64,000 nt of DNA from Biomphalaria glabrata (GCF_947242115.1 NC_074725.1:12162511-12226510), one strand, 5' to 3'; shown: positions 11,111 through 22,800, numbered from the stretch's first letter. Program-made: numbers and translations. Notes: generated from the sequence alone by a model not told the origin.

Positions 11111-11495
11111 AATAATGAGTTTTAGGTCAGGAGAATACGTTTCTTCTGTGAAGTATGCAAGAAAACTCTTTTGGCGGCGGGGCTTCGCCCCGAACTCCAC
11201 TGATGAATAATGAGCTGTAAATGTCAGGAGAATACTTTTCTGCAGTGAAAAAAGCAAGAAAGCGCTTTTGGCGTCGGGGCTTTGCCCCGAACTCCATTGA
11301 TAAATAATGAGTTGTAGATGTCAGGAGAATGCGTTTCTACAGTGAAGAATGCAAGAAAACGCTTTTGGCGGCGGGGCTTCGCCCCGAACTCCATTGATGA
11401 ATAATGAGCTGTAAATGTCAGGAGAATACTTTTCTGCAGTGAAAAAAGCAAGAAAACGCTTTGGTCGTCGGGGCTTCGCCCCGAACCCTACTTGA
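11111..11495. repeat. Four tandem units of about 97 bp with a GC hairpin
   Basis: AATAATGAG starts at 11111, 11206, 11303 and 11400, giving periods of 95, 97 and 97. Each unit ends in GGGGCTTCGCCCC or a one-base variant, a perfect hairpin with a three-base loop, followed by CGAAC. The units lie inside the TIR element. Confidence 0.85.
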
Positions 11496-11585
11496 AAACC
11501 TTATAGCGATGCCCTAGTTGTTTTGTTTTTCACCAAAGGTTAAGAAATGCTGCTTTTTAAAATATATATATACGCACGTTTATGC

Positions 11586-11624
11586 ATAGGGTTAGGGTTT
11601 ACTGGGCATTAGGGTTAGGGTTTG
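11586..11624 (+). repeat. Telomere-like TTAGGG words
   Basis: Two GGGTTAGGGTTT blocks separated by about 11 bases, near the right end of the TIR element. TTAGGG is the animal telomere unit. The stretch is too short to be a telomere. Confidence 0.6.
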
Positions 11625-11679
11625 GAAAAAAATCGCCCCCCCCCACTCAAAAGTTCTGGATCCGCCAGTGCACCCACTA

Positions 11680-12540
11680 CACACTAAATATTCCAGCACC
11701 TCTAGTTTATGGCCTAGTAGTAGTTCAATTATTAAATATATAAACGTGATGTTTTGATTTGAGAAGAGTTGTTTTTTAATACCATTTTGAGCTTACGTTA
11801 CTTTCGTTTTTTATTATTGTCAAATAAGATCTGTCATAATAAAGAGGCTGTTACAGTCCATTCGCCTCTAAATTGACCATCACTTCGCCAGAAGAGATAA
11901 TTAACCCTTTAGTCTGTAAGTAGGCCATACTCTAGTGTAGGCATATTATTTCATCCATGAAAAGGTAAAATCAAAGCTGGAAGTAGTTCGTGTGACTCGC
12001 CTCTAAAATCTACATTTTCAAAACGATCGCTAACCGCTCATAAATCAGTGTTCTCAAACTTTTACGTGTGACACCTCCTCAGAGAAAGAAAAAACGTTCG
12101 CGCTCCCATGATAGCCAGCTACGGCGTCTGGTAGAGTCCAGTACCCAGTGCTTTCCTGCAATCTGAACTTCGGAATTGGAATGGGGCGTGTAGCTAAGAG
12201 GCTTAAACCGCTTGGCTACATATTAAAGGCAAGGTGTCACATCATTTTTGTTCTTTTTGCGTCACTCATAGCAATGACTTCATAGACCTAATTGTGTATT
12301 GCAGTTCAGCTGCCTATGTTTTCCACTTTTCAAAACTGGATAATTATTCGTAAATTTTTTCGTCAACACTATCATGCAAATTGATTAGGAATAGTCAGCA
12401 TTACAATAGTTCTCTCTTCCCTATAGTATCATTAGTACATGACATGGTTGCCTGAATCAGCCAAAAAAAACAACAACAACAACAACAAAAACAATGAATA
12501 AGCAGAGTTAAAGTCTCTAACTAACATGCACAACTAGATT
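11680..12540. other. Spacer with a worn hAT end
   Basis: No gene is seen. At 12047 CAGTGTTCTCAAACTTTTAC resembles the left terminus of another hAT family, but no partner end is found. A tRNA-like word TAGCTAAGAGG at about 12192 may mark a SINE that landed in it. Confidence 0.4.
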
Positions 12541-12544
12541 TACA

Positions 12545-12970
12545 CAGAGAGCTTGAGCACGTTGTTTCCCCCATACACATTGTCGGATCAAGTTGAAACT
12601 TTGCGCAATTATTCATTGGCGGAGACAATACATGAATCAATTTTAAAAATAACCAATTAGTCAATTAATTTATTATGGCTTTAATATGGCGCTACTTTCA
12701 TGCTTATAGCATGCTCAGAGCGCTATGGTCCAATCTCATTTGTGGACCAGTTTGGGGGGGGGGTATCTGGGAGAAAATTTTCCGTGCTGCCTCAGAAAAC
12801 ACAACTCTGCTCAATTTGGGTGTCGAACCTCGAGCCCCCTTCGTAGGTAGCCAAGCCAATCGTAATAAGCATGGTAATTGATGACTTTGGTTGAAATTGA
12901 AGAGGGAAAATAACTTCTACATCATTGAGATATGTGGTTGTAAATTGTGGAGTTCTTCCCTTTAAAAACT
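12545..12970. repeat. Repeat E interrupted by a SINE C fragment
   Basis: Outer parts (12545-12640 and 12885-12965) match the repeat at 62.8-63.2 kb: CGGATCAAGTTGAAACTTTG, then later AATAACTTCTACAT and GAGTTCTTCCCTT. The middle (12690-12860) is a SINE C fragment. This looks like a nested insertion. Confidence 0.65.
12690..12860 (-). repeat. SINE C, fragment
   Basis: Shares with 22955-23140 the words GCGCTACTTT, GCTTATAGCATGCTCAGAGC, GGTCCAATCTCATTTGTGGA, a G-run, and GTCGAACCTCGAGCCCC. The tRNA-like head lies on the minus strand and is only partly present here. Confidence 0.75.
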
Positions 12971-13032
12971 TTTAAAAATTTTATTTTGCTTATAAGATAA
13001 TGAGATCCACTGGATGCTGGTATGTTTCACTT

Positions 13033-13075
13033 TCAGATCGCAAGGCCTAAAAGGGGAACTTTACATTGTAAAACA
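13033..13075 (+). repeat. SINE A 3' tail
   Basis: Matches the 3' end of the SINE A copies on the other strand: AGATCGCAAGGCCTAAAAGG, then GGAACTTTAC. Only the tail is present. Confidence 0.55.
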
Positions 13076-13239
13076 GGGCAATTACATGTTAGGGCCTATA
13101 AATAGGAATATAGATCTGGACTATATATATTTAATAAGAAAAATTTATAGCCCAATACTGACAAATAAATCTATAGTGAGTTTTTACTCAATGTATCTCA
13201 CTCCAATCAGTTTTGGCGTATGCTACCAGCTTTAAGTGT

Positions 13240-14800
13240 GTAGGCCTCTATGTTGTCGGTCTGTTATTTAAAAAAAAAAACGCTATTGAAAATCCATAGT
13301 CCTAGAATAACGTCGACTATAGTAATAGGCCTATATTACAGTTAGTACATATGTCTGGATCTATTTCTATATAAAAATTATAATCATATAAATATAAATA
13401 GTTAGATCTAATAATGGGCCTACTAATACTTATACATAGAATGATAGATAGGCCTATAAAGTGGGATAGCCTACATAAAGAATAATGTTAATAAGCCTTG
13501 GACTTGTACTAGCAAGTAGATTCAACTTACATATAATTTATTAAACGTATTATACCAAATATCAGATCTATATGTCTGATTTTACTGTAGTTCGTAACAT
13601 GGATCCCTAATTAATATTTTAGTCAAGATTTAGACTCTATATAAAGTACTCTTCTGAGAGTCCAGTATTCTCGTCTTGCCCAGATAGTCTAAAAACTTTT
13701 TAATTTTCTGGATTCAAAAGATTTACAGTCGTGCATTTTCGCTCGCTTTTAACTGTGTACTAAAAGGTAATAGGTCTAGATCTTTACATTATTAAAATAA
13801 GTGGGCGTTTGATGCCTCGTAAATAGAAATGACATCTGTTATCAAATATTTTGTTATTTAAATTTTATTTATAGTCTAGCTCTAGATTTTATATAAACTA
13901 CATCGAGACAGTCAAGTTCTTTTTGGAAAACCCAGCTTCCAGAAAAATGGAGCTAACAACATGGTTGCCATTAGGATTTTTACCACCAGGAACTAGGTTT
14001 TTTGTTAATCCCTAGATTTCTAAAACTGTATTTTATGGGATTGAATGAACTCGAAATACAATATCTAATCTAAATCTAGATCTACCTAGTCCTAGAGTTC
14101 ATTTTAGATTTATTTAGATCTAGCTCTGCCCCAAATTTTGCCAATCATATTTATTTAAATTTAGATCTAGAATTCTAGATCATTACTAAAAATAACTCTA
14201 GTCTATAACAATAGTCATATTTATATTGGAATATTGGCTAACATCATTTCAACAGTCACTTATTATAATTATATAGATCTACTTATTATGATTATCAGAC
14301 TTATCACTAATCTACTCTGACTCTACGAAGTCTAGTCTAAAGTAGAACTCTAACTTTAATAAATGATTCATGAAATGATGAATGTCATTTCATTAATGAA
14401 ATTATAGATAGATCTACTTTTTCTACCTAGAGTCAGAGTGACTAGAGCTCTTCAAACTTCACTATGTTGTTAGAGTAGAAATATAAAGATAGAATCATAT
14501 AGTCAATATAGAATATCTAATAGACAGTATCTAGTATAGTATAGTATAGAGATCTATAGAAACTCATTTTATCTATTATTAGACAATCCAAATAATTATC
14601 TAATAGAGCCTCTAGACTCTACAGTTTAAATTATATTTTTCTATTTTAACTCTAACCCATGGCAACTGTGAATAAAAAAAAAAAAATTAAAGTCCTTTTA
14701 AGGCTTACTCTAAGAATATTTTTTATCACTAAATATCAAAATCTAGTTCTAGAATTCTAGAGCTATATAATAGTAGTATACTATACTCAACACATTCTTA
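13240..14800. repeat. TCTAGA/AGATCT-rich low-complexity block 1
   Basis: About 1.5 kb in which overlapping words TCTAGA, AGATCT, CTAGAT and ATAGATCTA recur many times without a fixed period. There are no frames. Similar blocks occur at 24.7-25.8, 28.2-28.7, 41.4-43.3 and 44.6-45.2 kb. Confidence 0.75.
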
Positions 14801-14868
14801 TAGGCACTGCCGTGATCAAGACGTCCATAAGTGCTGGAGTGCAATGATTGCCTTTGTGGGAGAGACAG

Positions 14869-15055
14869 GCCATCTTAAATATTTTAAGAAGGCTGCCTGG
14901 TCATGCGGTTTGCGCGATGGACTATCGTTCGGACTTATTGATGGTCCCATGTTTAAACCCTGCCCGCTCCCATCCCCTGTTGTCCTGCGGGAGGGGTTGG
15001 GCTAGGAAGTAAATTATCTTCAACTTTGAAGCAACATTCGAAACATGCTTAAAAA
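14869..15055 (+). repeat. tRNA-derived SINE B, near-complete
   Basis: Starts with GGCTGCCTGGTCATGCGGTT (A-box-like TGGTCATGCGG) and carries a B-box-like GTTTAAACCCTGCCCGC. A conserved body follows (GTCCTGCGGGAGG, then AGGAAGTAAATTATCTTCAA) and it ends near CATTCGAAACATGC. A worn second copy lies at 48.74 kb. Confidence 0.8.
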
Positions 15056-16290
15056 CATTTTACTAACAAACACATAAGCTAGATATTTTTCTTTAATATG
15101 CTTAATAGATCAATTCAGCGTGAAAGTAAGCATGGGTTCATATCCCACTTCTGACACCAAGGAAGTTAATGAATGGATGGACATAAAATATTTTTGCAGG
15201 ATGAAGTAGTCCTTTCAAGCTTGTGTGTAGCATATTGTCCAGATACTTGATGAGAGGACCACAATGTAACTACTGGCATATATGTTCTTGCTTATCACAC
15301 ATAATAACTTAACTCTTTATACTTTATTTCCATATAATATACAAACTATGAAATAGTACTAATGGTGCGAGATATCCCATTACTATGAATATGATCCAAC
15401 AGATCCAATATATATATATGCTTTACTTGAAATATACAAAGAGCTAGGACATTGTTATAATTACACACAATTACATGACTGCTCTCTTGCATGACTCTTA
15501 GGTTGACTCCAGAGGATTGACAAATATCTGCCACAGTCTTGGATCAGTAGGGTCGCAGGTTCTACCAGGTTGTAGCACTAAGTGCTGCTAGCTGCCTCAG
15601 GGTTCTTTCCCGAAGCTTTCCCCATGTTTGGGTACAGTTGCAAGGCAGCATAGGTTGGATTTAGAGTTTTCCTTCTTCTAGTTTGGTGGCCAACAAAGGC
15701 TAACGAGCCCATCCTGTCCAAAGCTTACTGGTTTAGGCACCAGTTGCTCGCTTTTACCCCTTATCCTGTCAGTGGTAACATTTCTTCTGGTCTCAATGTG
15801 AACCACAGGTGAAGACCAGGAGTTTGACTTGTTGTCAGAGGCTATTTGAGACGCATGCCATTGGAAGCATTTTATAGGTAATTGTGAGCTTAAAACCATT
15901 ATAAATCACTTCCAGTAATAACAGCCTTGTGGAGCCTTACTCAGACTAAAAACTCGAAATGTGTGTATACTTATAGAGGTGTTCTAATAAATTGCGAGTT
16001 ATCATCCATCCATGGATTCCCCATACCAATAAAATTTAATTAAGAAATCAAACAAAACAAGTTTATTAAAAGAAATTTTTACAAATAAGCAAGAACATGA
16101 AACTAAAATGCTATTTAACATTAGTTAGACTAATACATAAATTAAAATCGCTAAACTAGAAATACTCCTAGAAAGAAGACTAAAAAGTAAACTAACAATA
16201 ATAAACCTAACCATAACCCTTCACTCAATACAAAATTTGATAAATAATATCAAGCACTAACATTTTAAAAATGAAATAAGGAAAAAAAAA
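15056..16290. other. Spacer with one GC-richer unclassified patch
   Basis: The patch at 15530-15900 is markedly less AT-rich than its surroundings and has only broken frames, so it is probably an old repeat. I cannot name its family. The rest is AT-rich with no gene seen. Confidence 0.4.
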
Positions 16291-16299
16291 TTACATCCA

Positions 16300-17050
16300 A
16301 ATGATAGAACCATTAGTAAAAATAAACTCATTTTTTTCTTGCAGTGAGGAACCAAAAATAAAGAATTCCTTACTCCCCCTCCCCCCCTTCTTTTATTCTC
16401 TGCCAAAAGGGCTTGGTGCGAAATTCATTGTTTCACTAAATGATTTGTTTGTAAAATGTTTTTTACATGCTTCGGATGTGCCTTCAGATTTGAAGATAAA
16501 TTACATCCTAGACCAAACCAGCACCAGGATGACTAGGAATGGCAGCATGCAGCGTTTGAACTTGGAACCGTCAAGACCACCGAACGACAATCCAAAGTGC
16601 ATATATATATGTTGCAACGTCTAGAAAACATCATTAAAAAAGCATCAAAAATTACACTCACAACATTACCACATTTAAAGGAACTTTTTGAACAAACGTG
16701 CCTAAGAAAAATCGAAAAAATCTTGGAAGACAACGGCCACCCGCTCCATCAGAACTACGCCAGGTCGTCGCGAAGTGGGCGACTGCTGTCAATCAAAACA
16801 AGAACTGAGCGGTACAAAAACTCGTTCGTACCTCACTCGGTCAGACTCTATCACCGCCACTCATTGATCAGGGAACATGAAATGCACCAAGATACCTGTG
16901 TGTAGTCGCTGAATGAACTCTTTATGTTGTCTGTTGTATTTATGTGTATTTTTCTGTTGTGTTGTCTTTATATGAGAAACGAGTCCTTGTAATCATAACA
17001 AATTTCCGTAAGGATCAATAAAGCAGTCTTAGTCTTAGTCTTAGTCTTAT
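16300..17050 (+). mobile_element. 5'-truncated LINE with (TCTTAG)n tail
   Basis: A frame at 16597-16905 encodes LENIIKKASKITLTTLPHL, then RSGRLLSIKTRTERYKNSFV. This is the terminal segment of reverse transcriptases of CR1/L2-like LINEs, which end in a similar SGRR-RS-RTxRxxxSFxP pattern. A short 3' region with GGATCAATAAAGCA follows, then three and a half copies of TCTTAG as the tail. The upstream part is frame-broken. Confidence 0.8.
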
Positions 17051-17435
17051 ATTAACTATGCTAGCACTTAAAAATTTATTTTAATATCTTTAAAAAATAA
17101 AAAGAAAATTTTAAGTTGTCAAATTGAGTTTTACTTTTACATGAATGTATGATTAGTATTTTTCAATGATGGCTCTACCAATACATGTATTAAATATGCA
17201 GCGCATGGCATCAAATGGTTAGCTTTTCACTGAAATGGTAAATTAAAAAAAATATACTTATCAATTTTTTTGTCAAGAGAAAAGCAATATTTATTTAAGA
17301 AATTAATTTGTTCCCAATGCAGCATGCCAAATTATTCTTTTAAATTAATTTTAACTAAAATTATGAAAAATGATTTTTAAACAGGAGTTATTTCTTCATG
17401 AATCATTTAAATATTTTAATTCCTTTTCATTACAG
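17051..17435. other. Putative intron upstream of the first hAT-derived gene
   Basis: AT-rich, no frames. It ends with a good acceptor (TTCCTTTTCATTACAG, ending 17435). The donor and first exon are not identified. Confidence 0.45.
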
Positions 17436-17514
17436 ATTTATGTGAATACCAAGTTTTACAGCTTCAAGAAAAGTAACTTTTATTTCTTGACATTAGTAAA
17501 GATTGAAAGATATA

Positions 17515-19629
17515 ATGGCTGAAAGTGAACTGCTTGAAAGTTTTGAAGACTCTGATGCTATCACGTCGATGCCTGCAAAAAAGAAAAAGAAGTGGTATCA
17601 TCAGAACTTTCGTGAAGAGTGGCTAGATGATCCTGAATTTGCAGATTGGCTTCAACCGGATGAGAATGATCGAACATGTAGCTATTGTATCTACTGTAAG
17701 GCATCCTTAAAGCATGCAAACAGAAGTATGCTGATGTCCCACAAGAAAACTTCCAAGCATAAAAAATACACTGAGGGTAAGAAAGGTGCCAAGGACACTT
17801 TTAAAGTAGAAATGCTAATTAAAAGAAAGAAGTTGTCTGAAGAAGAAAATGTGGCAAGGGCAGGGTTGCTGCTGGCCGGCTTTTTCACAGAGCACCGTCT
17901 TTCCTATCACAATGTTGGTCATCTGGTTGAAGTTTTAAAAAAGGCTTTTGTAAATAGCACAATTGCCAGAAAATCAGAAATTGATGCCTCAAAACTTGCT
18001 TATCTTATACAAGATGGAATAGCCTATCATGGAAAACTTGAAATTTCTGAGATCTGTCAAAATCAGAAGTTTTCCATTTTGATTAACTTAAATTCAGATC
18101 CCTTAGCAACACAACTTACTGCTATAGTTGTTCGCTTCTTTGACACAAACAAGCAAGACCTAGTAGATGTTCTGTTTGATACTGTGACTCCAGATACAGA
18201 TACTGTTGAAAGCCTTTACAATGCTGTGAAACTGCTTCTTATTTCAAAGAACATACCCTTGGATAACATTATTGGCTATGGCAGCAACAACTGTTTAAAT
18301 GATGGATTTTACTCTCTACTAAAGGCAGATGTTCCAACAGTTTTTACTGTTGCTTGTGACTGGAACTCTATGTCAATTTGTTTCAGCCAGGCACTTAAAG
18401 TGATTCCTTCTGACGTAGAGACATTTCTACATGAAGTCTCCTTGTGCTTTGTTAATGGAGGCAAAGCACTGATGGACTATGGAATGAATCCTGAACTTGT
18501 ACGTGTCACTCAGCTCAAACTACAAGAGAGCTCGCAGACAGTAAGAGATGAATACCTAATCACTGTTATTTTGGAACAGTGGCAGACACTTCTTATCTAT
18601 TTTCAGGCAGAAGTGAAAAATGAAAGAGACAATGATTTAGTGCCTGTTTATAATACTTTCATAGCAAGAGGAACAAAGCACATGCTTACGTTTTTGCAAT
18701 ATATACTGCAAAAGATAAATTCTTTCAATATTGAATTTTATTCTGAAGAATTCAGGCTCCATATGTTACATACATTAATTACAAATATATATCGTGAGTT
18801 TCTTGGCTGCTTTATTCTGGATGATGTTCTTTCAAAGTACAAGTTATCTGAAATTGATCCCACTAATGTCTCCATTCAAAAAGACCTTGATGATGTCTAC
18901 TTTGGAGCATCATTGATGACTCTCTTTCTTCAGGAACCCTTAGCTGGTCGTGAAAAGCCAATCAAAGCATATTTTCTACAGTTTCTAATTGAACTGTCTT
19001 GTCAGATACGGGCTAATTTCTCCCTAGCTGAAAATGGTATACTTGCAAGCCTAGACATATTGGATCCAACAATTGTGCAAAGTCACCGTAAAGCCCCGCC
19101 TTCTCTTGCAAAGCTAGCTCTACATTTTCCAAACCTTGTTCCAGAAAACAAACTAAATGAGCTTGATGATCAATGGAGAGCTTTTCGGATCTCTAAAGAA
19201 TTTTTATTTACTGAAATGTCAATCCCACAGTATTGGTTCTTGTTGCGCAATGTTAAGGATGCCACGGGCAAATCCAAGTTTGCTCTACTGTCACAATTTA
19301 TGACAAATTTAGCTGTTCTACCACATTCCTCCGCCTCAGTAGAGAAAATATTTTGTCAGATCAATATCATTAAGGGAAAGTACAAGAGTGTCCTAAAAGC
19401 AGAATCAGCAAAAGACAGGCTAATTGCAAGGCAAATGCTTGTTAGAAAAAGTAAGACTTGCAGCAGCTGGGAGCCCAGCAAAGAACTGATCACAGATGCT
19501 GCCCAAAACACATGCCTCAAAAGAAAAGAATCCAGACTTGAACTGTACAGAGCAATGCCAGGGATGCCAGCAAAAGATGAATTAATGGACATTGACCAGT
19601 CTGATGAGTCAGACAGGGAACAGATTTAA
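17515..19629 (+). CDS. hAT transposase-derived gene, paralog 1 (catalytic residues lost)
   Basis: 704 codons from the ATG at 17515; the frame runs 12 bases further up to a TTG, which is unlikely to be used. A Lys-rich stretch (22-26) precedes a zinc finger with C58, C61, H76 and H82, then an RNase-H-like hAT core and the hAT C-terminal dimerisation segment (LPHSSASVEKIFCQ). It is collinear with the genes at 30.8 and 38.4 kb. Compared with them the first catalytic Asp is Asn191, the second is Asn258, the Cys-x-Cys-His motif is CDWN at 281-284, and the Arg-Trp motif is gone. The C-terminal Glu remains. It therefore should not transpose, yet the whole frame is open, which suggests selection for another role such as DNA binding. 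The tail is acidic. No TIRs flank it. An acceptor lies 80 bases before the ATG. It resembles SCAND3/ZBED/ZMYM-type domesticated hATs; the exact relative is unknown. Confidence 0.88.
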   Translation: MAESELLESFEDSDAITSMPAKKKKKWYHQNFREEWLDDPEFADWLQPDENDRTCSYCIYCKASLKHANRSMLMSHKKTSKHKKYTEGKKGAKDTFKVEMLIKRKKLSEEENVARAGLLLAGFFTEHRLSYHNVGHLVEVLKKAFVNSTIARKSEIDASKLAYLIQDGIAYHGKLEISEICQNQKFSILINLNSDPLATQLTAIVVRFFDTNKQDLVDVLFDTVTPDTDTVESLYNAVKLLLISKNIPLDNIIGYGSNNCLNDGFYSLLKADVPTVFTVACDWNSMSICFSQALKVIPSDVETFLHEVSLCFVNGGKALMDYGMNPELVRVTQLKLQESSQTVRDEYLITVILEQWQTLLIYFQAEVKNERDNDLVPVYNTFIARGTKHMLTFLQYILQKINSFNIEFYSEEFRLHMLHTLITNIYREFLGCFILDDVLSKYKLSEIDPTNVSIQKDLDDVYFGASLMTLFLQEPLAGREKPIKAYFLQFLIELSCQIRANFSLAENGILASLDILDPTIVQSHRKAPPSLAKLALHFPNLVPENKLNELDDQWRAFRISKEFLFTEMSIPQYWFLLRNVKDATGKSKFALLSQFMTNLAVLPHSSASVEKIFCQINIIKGKYKSVLKAESAKDRLIARQMLVRKSKTCSSWEPSKELITDAAQNTCLKRKESRLELYRAMPGMPAKDELMDIDQSDESDREQI

Positions 19630-19837
19630 ATGGCTTAGATGTAGCAGAATATTCACATGGGGGGAAAGGTTATACCATTATTACAACAATTCTAAAAGTT
19701 TTGGTAATCACTTTAAACTGCCAGATATGTCAAGTATAGTAATGTTTTTTGTAACTGATGTTATCAGGCCTACATCAGTAATCATTCCTTTTTTAAATAT
19801 TGTTTTGTACACATAGCTCTGAGACTTCAAAACCATC

Positions 19838-19843
19838 AATAAA
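19838..19843 (+). terminator. Candidate polyadenylation signal of paralog 1
   Basis: AATAAA about 210 bases after the stop codon, followed by T-rich DNA. Confidence 0.5.
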
Positions 19844-22800
19844 TAAGTCTACTATTTTATTTTAATGTTCTCTTTTAGCCTGTACTATCAGCCTTGAAAG
19901 CATCTTTATTTTCAAAGAATATCCCTATTGATTATTAACAAGAAAATAACTGTTTCATTATGTACTTATTTCTTGAAATGTAGATTTAGATATACTTAGT
20001 TTTTTTTTATTTATTTAAAAGTACAGTTATTTTCAAATTAAATTTCTTATTTCTTTTTTATACTGGGTAGTGAATGCTAGAAATGTTTAATTAATCAAAG
20101 TATGTTGCATACTTTAAATAGAAATTATTGACCAAAGGCTCAAAAACTACGAAAAAATTATATAGAACATAGTGACATACATACTAGGTTAGCTCTAGAA
20201 AAGGTCATCAAAATATGATGATAATGGGGCATCTTTTTATTTCCTTTTTGGTTTTCCTTTCTTTATTTCTTTATTGATTTTCCAGCTGAGGAGAGCAACT
20301 ATGCGATATCTGTGGACTCAGTATAATTTAATTTAAAGGACTTGACATGTTTGTATAATGTCATTTTTTTAAGCTGTAAAAATATTTAGATCTAGTTAAG
20401 AAATTAGATTTTAGGCAGGAGTTTTCTATGATTACTAAGACCAGATTATGCCTTTATCTATTCAGCAATATGATTTTTTTTTTTACAGTTATTAACTATA
20501 ACATACATGGGTCTTAAGACCATTATATTTAAACATAATTAAATAGATTAAAAGTTAACCTTTTCTTTTGTGACAATATTGTTAGCACATAACCAATTTT
20601 TGTTAAGCTCTGTTTGTTTTTTTTGTTTTTTTTTTTAATTTCTGTGTGTACAAGTTCATAAAATGCCTTACTAAATTTTTAATATTCTAATTGATTTAAA
20701 ATGAATATTTTTCAAGGAACATCTGCTAATATTTAAATTTATTTACGTATACCGGGGTATAATTGAATTCCCACTAATTTGTTTGGGGTTTTTTTGCTGA
20801 TAGTCTACAGTGACAGTTTTATAATAAGTTTTTAAAGCCTTTTGGGATTTCCTTGACAAATTCCTTAGAACTAGTTTTCTGTTGAATTTGTCACTAGTAT
20901 TGAAATACACCTAACTCTTTTATCATGAAATGTCTTTGAAAGTTCTGTTTTTAAAAATTATTGAAAATGTTATTTGTATTCATCATTTATTTTGTTCAAT
21001 GATTGTTGTAACTTTTTTTTTTTGCCAGATACTTTCAATATTTTTTTTTATTTGTTCAATAATAGTACTGCATCTCTATAATGTACTACACTTTGGGCTA
21101 TAAACTTTCAACTACCTTGTGTGTGTGGTTGCTGAATGTTGTGTATTTGAGTGCGAAAGATGCACATTTTGAACATTTTGGATGCTTTTTTGTTGAGAAA
21201 AAAAGATGAAATAAATGTAAAATATATTCTAAATTACAACTAAGAAAGATAATTACATCCTATCTCAAAGATTCTTTTATAGTTGTTTTATGTAGACCCC
21301 TTACTTTCTTTATATCGGTATATTACATGTACTACCGGTATCCAATTTATTATCATTATCATGTATTGTTGTTTTAAATGTAGCCTAATTGTCTGATTAG
21401 TTCAACGAACATTAGGAATCTAAAAATCATATCATTTGTATAGTCATTTTTTTTTTTAGTTTGAAAATTTCTAACTAGGACTAGAACTTTGGCTTGTTTG
21501 TTAACTTTAACACCTAGCTCTAAAATTTTTAACTTGTATTAATGTGCTTGTTATGATTCTGATGAAAAAAAAACAACATACGTTTGCCTTGAAACCATGT
21601 TTTTATGGTTGCAATAACAAGTCAAACTTATAAATTTAGACAGTTAAGATGAGTAACTACAATAATATGACTAATGAATTTTTAAGCAAGTTTTTACTTG
21701 GTTATTTACTTACTTGAAAAAATATCTATTACTGTTACCTCAAAATATTCTTCTGGTTTAAATTATCATAGCTCTTTAAATTTTCTTAAAAATGCAATAT
21801 AAGCATTAAGAATAGCAATGTTTCTGGCTTTGATTGAATATATACTTTTAAGCATGAATCATGAGCAAACTTAAATTTGATACACAATTCCAAATTTGTT
21901 GACTTTTAATGTTTATTGTTAATACTTTTATTGTTAATACTTTCTTTGTAAGTGTCTTCATTTAGGCCTTGTTTCAAATTTAATAATAATATTATGATAC
22001 TAATCCCTGGGATTCTCTTGAAACTTTTTTTTTCAATTAAAACTATGCCATCAATAAATATTAAGAAATGCAAGATTGAAAGGATCATTTTATTATTATT
22101 ATTTTTTTTTTTGTTTGTATCATTTTCACTAGTATTTCAATGCATTGGTGACAGCTTTCTAATTAAATTATTGCTATTTAAAGATATCTTAGCTACTTGT
22201 ATATCTAACAATACTGGTACAGTAGGTTAAATATCAAGCAATCGAAAGGTATTTTACTGGTACAGTAGGTTAAATATCAAGCAATTGAAAGGTGGTTTTT
22301 TATTATTTCATATTGTCATTTATGCAAAAACAAAGAATAGCAAGTAACATCAGGAAATAATTCACTAAAGAATTTTTAAAAATATATTCAATGTACCACA
22401 TATGTTGCCAATGTTATTCCCTTGCTGGTAGCCCATGGTATGAATGTTATCTGTGCAATTTACTTTAAAACTTCTGTATCTAATTCCAAGCATTTTGTTT
22501 CAAAATATGTAAATAAAAATGTAAATAAATTGATACCGGTATATATGATGAGTTTGAATTTCACTTTAACTCATACTAAATATACCCAAAGCTTTATTTA
22601 TTTATTTTCTACCTTATAATGCGTTTTGGTACAGAAGCATTTTAAAGATGACAGTAATAAAGATTAACTATAAAATGTTTAGCTTTCACAGAGTAACTAT
22701 TCTAGGCCTGTCAGAAAGGAAATCCGCTAATAAGGTTCTGTCAGTAAAATCAAAGCTAATAATTGCCCACTTTTATCAAAGTCTTACAGACAAAATATAT

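Larger units (their letters stand above)
9655..11670. mobile_element. 2,016-bp TIR element with perfect 8-bp TSD (hAT-like)
   Basis: The two ends are perfect inverted repeats CACTGGCGGATCC (9655-9667) and GGATCCGCCAGTG (11658-11670). The 8 bases CACCCACT occur directly outside both ends (9647-9654 and 11671-11678), an exact target-site duplication of hAT length. The interior codes for nothing recognisable. It holds a G/C-run array (about 9.83-10.4 kb) and a four-unit array of about 97 bp (11111-11495). It is a large non-autonomous element inserted beside the fossil integrase region. The superfamily call rests on TSD length and terminus. Confidence 0.9.

Noticed and set aside
15678-15899. 73-codon minus-strand frame as a gene
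   Set aside because: It lies in a GC-richer patch that looks like an old repeat; there is no domain and frames around it are broken.
17503-17514. Start of paralog 1 at the upstream TTG
   Set aside because: TTG is a poor eukaryotic start, and the ATG four codons later aligns with the starts of the sister genes.
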